Assembly (NCBI GenBank): GCA_023441125.1
Contig: JAEZQV010000372.1
Span: 1 to 6,953, forward strand
DNA from: Bacillota bacterium
Lineage (GTDB): Bacteria; Bacillota_C; Negativicutes; Sporomusales; Sporomusaceae
Reading direction: 5' to 3'
Length of the DNA stretch: 6,953 nucleotides
The notes below the pieces were generated by a model. The model saw nothing but the letters and a program-made list of their open reading frames with translations. It made no database searches and was not told the origin of the DNA. A program made the translations under genes and the position numbers. This document shows, one piece after another, positions 5,415-6,953 of the stretch. Position 1 is the stretch's first letter. Each line of letters opens with the position of its first letter.

Positions 5415-6953
5415 ATGCATCCCTTAGACCCAGTCAGCCCTGCTAGTCTCAGCCGGGTTATGAAACCAGCCCGTTACACTGGTCACGAGTGGAACAGTGT
5501 AAGGAAAAATCCCGATGAGGTCAGTGTCAATTTCGTCCTGGCGATGCCCGACGTTTATGAAGTGGGCATGTCTAACCTCGGGCTCAAAATATTATATCAG
5601 ATCTTAAACAAGCGCTCCGATACCTACGCCCAACGCGTTTATGCGCCCTGGGTGGACATGGAAGCGGAAATGCGAACCAACGGCATCCGGCTCTACACGC
5701 TGGAAAGCAAGCGGCCGGTTGCAGAATGTGATATCGTCGGTTTCTCCCTGCAATATGAGTTAAGTTACAGCAATGTGCTTAATATGCTTGATTTGGCCGG
5801 TATTCCGGTGCTTGCGGCCGAGCGGGATGAAGCTCAGCCGCTTATCGTGTGCGGCGGCCCCTGTGCCTTTAATGCCGAACCAATGGCTGATTTTATCGAT
5901 TTTTTTATTTTAGGTGAAGCTGAGGAAGTTATTGATGAAGTGGCCGCGACTGTCGCTGCCTGGAAACAGGCCGGCAAGCCTGACGGCAAGGCCGGTATTC
6001 TAAAGCAGTTGGCCAAGCTGCCGGGAATATACGTGCCCAGTCTTTATGAAGCGGGTTATCTGGCCGACGGCCGGGTAAGCGGCTGTGTTCCCCTGGCACC
6101 GGAAGCCAAGCAGGTTGTTGTCAAACGCGTGATTCAGGATCTTGATCAGGTAACGTATGCCACCAAGCCCATTGTACCGTTTATTGAGATTGTTCATGAC
6201 CGGATTATGCTCGAATTATTCCGCGGATGTACCCGCGGCTGCCGCTTTTGTCAGGCCGGGGTGCTTTACCGCCCTGTCCGGGAACGGAACCTGGAAACGC
6301 TGCTTAACTATGTCCAGGAATTGGTCGATAATACCGGTTATAATGAAATTTCCCTGGTTTCTCTCAGTTCAGCGGACTATTCCTGTCTCAGCCCTTTAAT
6401 AACCCAGCTTATAGCCCGGTTTAAGGAGCAGGGCGTGAGTGTGTCCCTGCCGTCGCTCAGAATCGACAGTTTTTCCATTGATTTGGCCAAACAGGTACAG
6501 CAAGTGCGAAAAAGCGGGTTAACTTTTGCGCCGGAGGCGGGAACGCAGCGGCTAAGAGATGTCATAAACAAAGGCGTCACCGAAGACGATCTTACCGAGG
6601 CGGTAAGCGCTGCCTTTACAGCCGGCTGGTCGACCATTAAACTGTATTTTATGATCGGCTTGCCGACCGAGACCGATGAGGATGTGGCCGGCATTGCGGT
6701 CTTGGCGCAGCGGGTAGCCGACTTGTATAAACAGCTGAAAGGCCGCAAGGGTGCCAAAGTGACTGTCAGTGTTTCTTCCTTTGTACCGAAGCCGCACACT
6801 GCTTTTCAGTGGTTTGGACAAAATTCAGTTGCAGAAATTGAGCGCAAACAAAAATTATTACGGTCGCTGATTAAAGACCGCAGTATTTCTCTTAGTTGGC
6901 ATGATGCCCGGACCAGTTTCCTGGAGGGGGTATTTTCCCGGGGGGACCGGCGG
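5415..6953 (+). CDS. TIGR03960-type radical SAM protein of unknown function, runs off right edge
   Basis: An open frame of 513 codons from ATG at 5415 to the window end; the C-terminus is missing. GGAGGT (5405-5410) lies four bases before the start. Residues about 35-180 resemble the cobalamin-binding-like N-terminal region of COG1032-type enzymes, with MPDVYEVGMSNLGLKILYQIL at 44-64 and GFSLQYELSYSNVLNMLDLAGIP at 109-131 flanking CGGPC at 146-150. The radical SAM core begins at about 257 with the cluster motif CTRGCRFC (C272, C276, C279), where three cysteines hold a 4Fe-4S cluster that cleaves S-adenosylmethionine. Later core features are LPSLRID (345-351), FAPEAGTQRLR (371-381) and FMIGLPTET (412-420). 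The pattern matches family TIGR03960, conserved in Firmicutes beside DUF2344, RNase G/E and rplU genes. No reaction is established to my knowledge. Confidence 0.88.
   Translation, partial: MHPLDPVSPASLSRVMKPARYTGHEWNSVRKNPDEVSVNFVLAMPDVYEVGMSNLGLKILYQILNKRSDTYAQRVYAPWVDMEAEMRTNGIRLYTLESKRPVAECDIVGFSLQYELSYSNVLNMLDLAGIPVLAAERDEAQPLIVCGGPCAFNAEPMADFIDFFILGEAEEVIDEVAATVAAWKQAGKPDGKAGILKQLAKLPGIYVPSLYEAGYLADGRVSGCVPLAPEAKQVVVKRVIQDLDQVTYATKPIVPFIEIVHDRIMLELFRGCTRGCRFCQAGVLYRPVRERNLETLLNYVQELVDNTGYNEISLVSLSSADYSCLSPLITQLIARFKEQGVSVSLPSLRIDSFSIDLAKQVQQVRKSGLTFAPEAGTQRLRDVINKGVTEDDLTEAVSAAFTAGWSTIKLYFMIGLPTETDEDVAGIAVLAQRVADLYKQLKGRKGAKVTVSVSSFVPKPHTAFQWFGQNSVAEIERKQKLLRSLIKDRSISLSWHDARTSFLEGVFSRGDRR

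Noticed and set aside
6377..6799. Minus-strand 140-codon open frame
   Set aside because: It lies wholly antisense to the radical SAM coding region, whose motifs are intact; the Ser/Ala/Arg-rich translation is typical of a shadow frame.

Overview
The window carries a conserved cell-division, cell-shape and sporulation gene neighbourhood. It most likely comes from an endospore-forming Firmicute with a two-membrane envelope (Negativicutes, Sporomusa/Pelosinus-like); this assignment is an inference. The reasons are a full minC-minD-minE set (MinE is absent from Bacillus) together with a SpoIVFA/SpoIVFB-like pair, strong AGGAGG-type ribosome binding sites, and a gene order resembling the Bacillus subtilis minC-minD-spoIVFA-spoIVFB block. 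Here minE and rodA lie between minD and the spoIVF-like genes.

Layout. 1-336 (minus): 5' part of a bile acid:sodium symporter (BASS) family membrane protein running off the left edge. 337-510: divergent intergenic region with a good -10 for the transporter, a small palindrome and, upstream of minC, a sequence fitting the Bacillus sigma-H consensus at both elements. 511-2293: minC, minD and minE in tight succession, closed by a hairpin terminator with a GCGA loop. 2410-3516: rodA with its own sigma-A-like promoter and a very strong terminator (16-bp perfect stem plus T tract). 3669-5302: a membrane-anchored degenerate M23/LytM protein (SpoIVFA-like) 11 bp ahead of an M50 intramembrane zinc protease (SpoIVFB-like). 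5415 to the right edge: a TIGR03960-type radical SAM protein of unknown function with its own promoter, cut off by the window end.

How the genes fit together. MinCDE places the division septum by inhibiting FtsZ at the poles, and a sigma-H promoter would tie its expression to entry into sporulation, when a polar septum must form. RodA is the SEDS glycosyltransferase for lateral wall growth. The M23-like protein has lost most of its metal ligands and probably serves as a scaffold or inhibitor of the adjacent M50 protease, as SpoIVFA does for SpoIVFB in pro-sigma-K processing. The radical SAM gene is a widely conserved Firmicute gene without an assigned reaction.

I see no mobile element, CRISPR array, tRNA or rRNA, and no stretch over 300 bases without a gene. 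I do not see a wholly new system. The points most worth a second look are the sigma-H promoter, the metal-site loss in the M23 partner, and the uncharacterised radical SAM gene.
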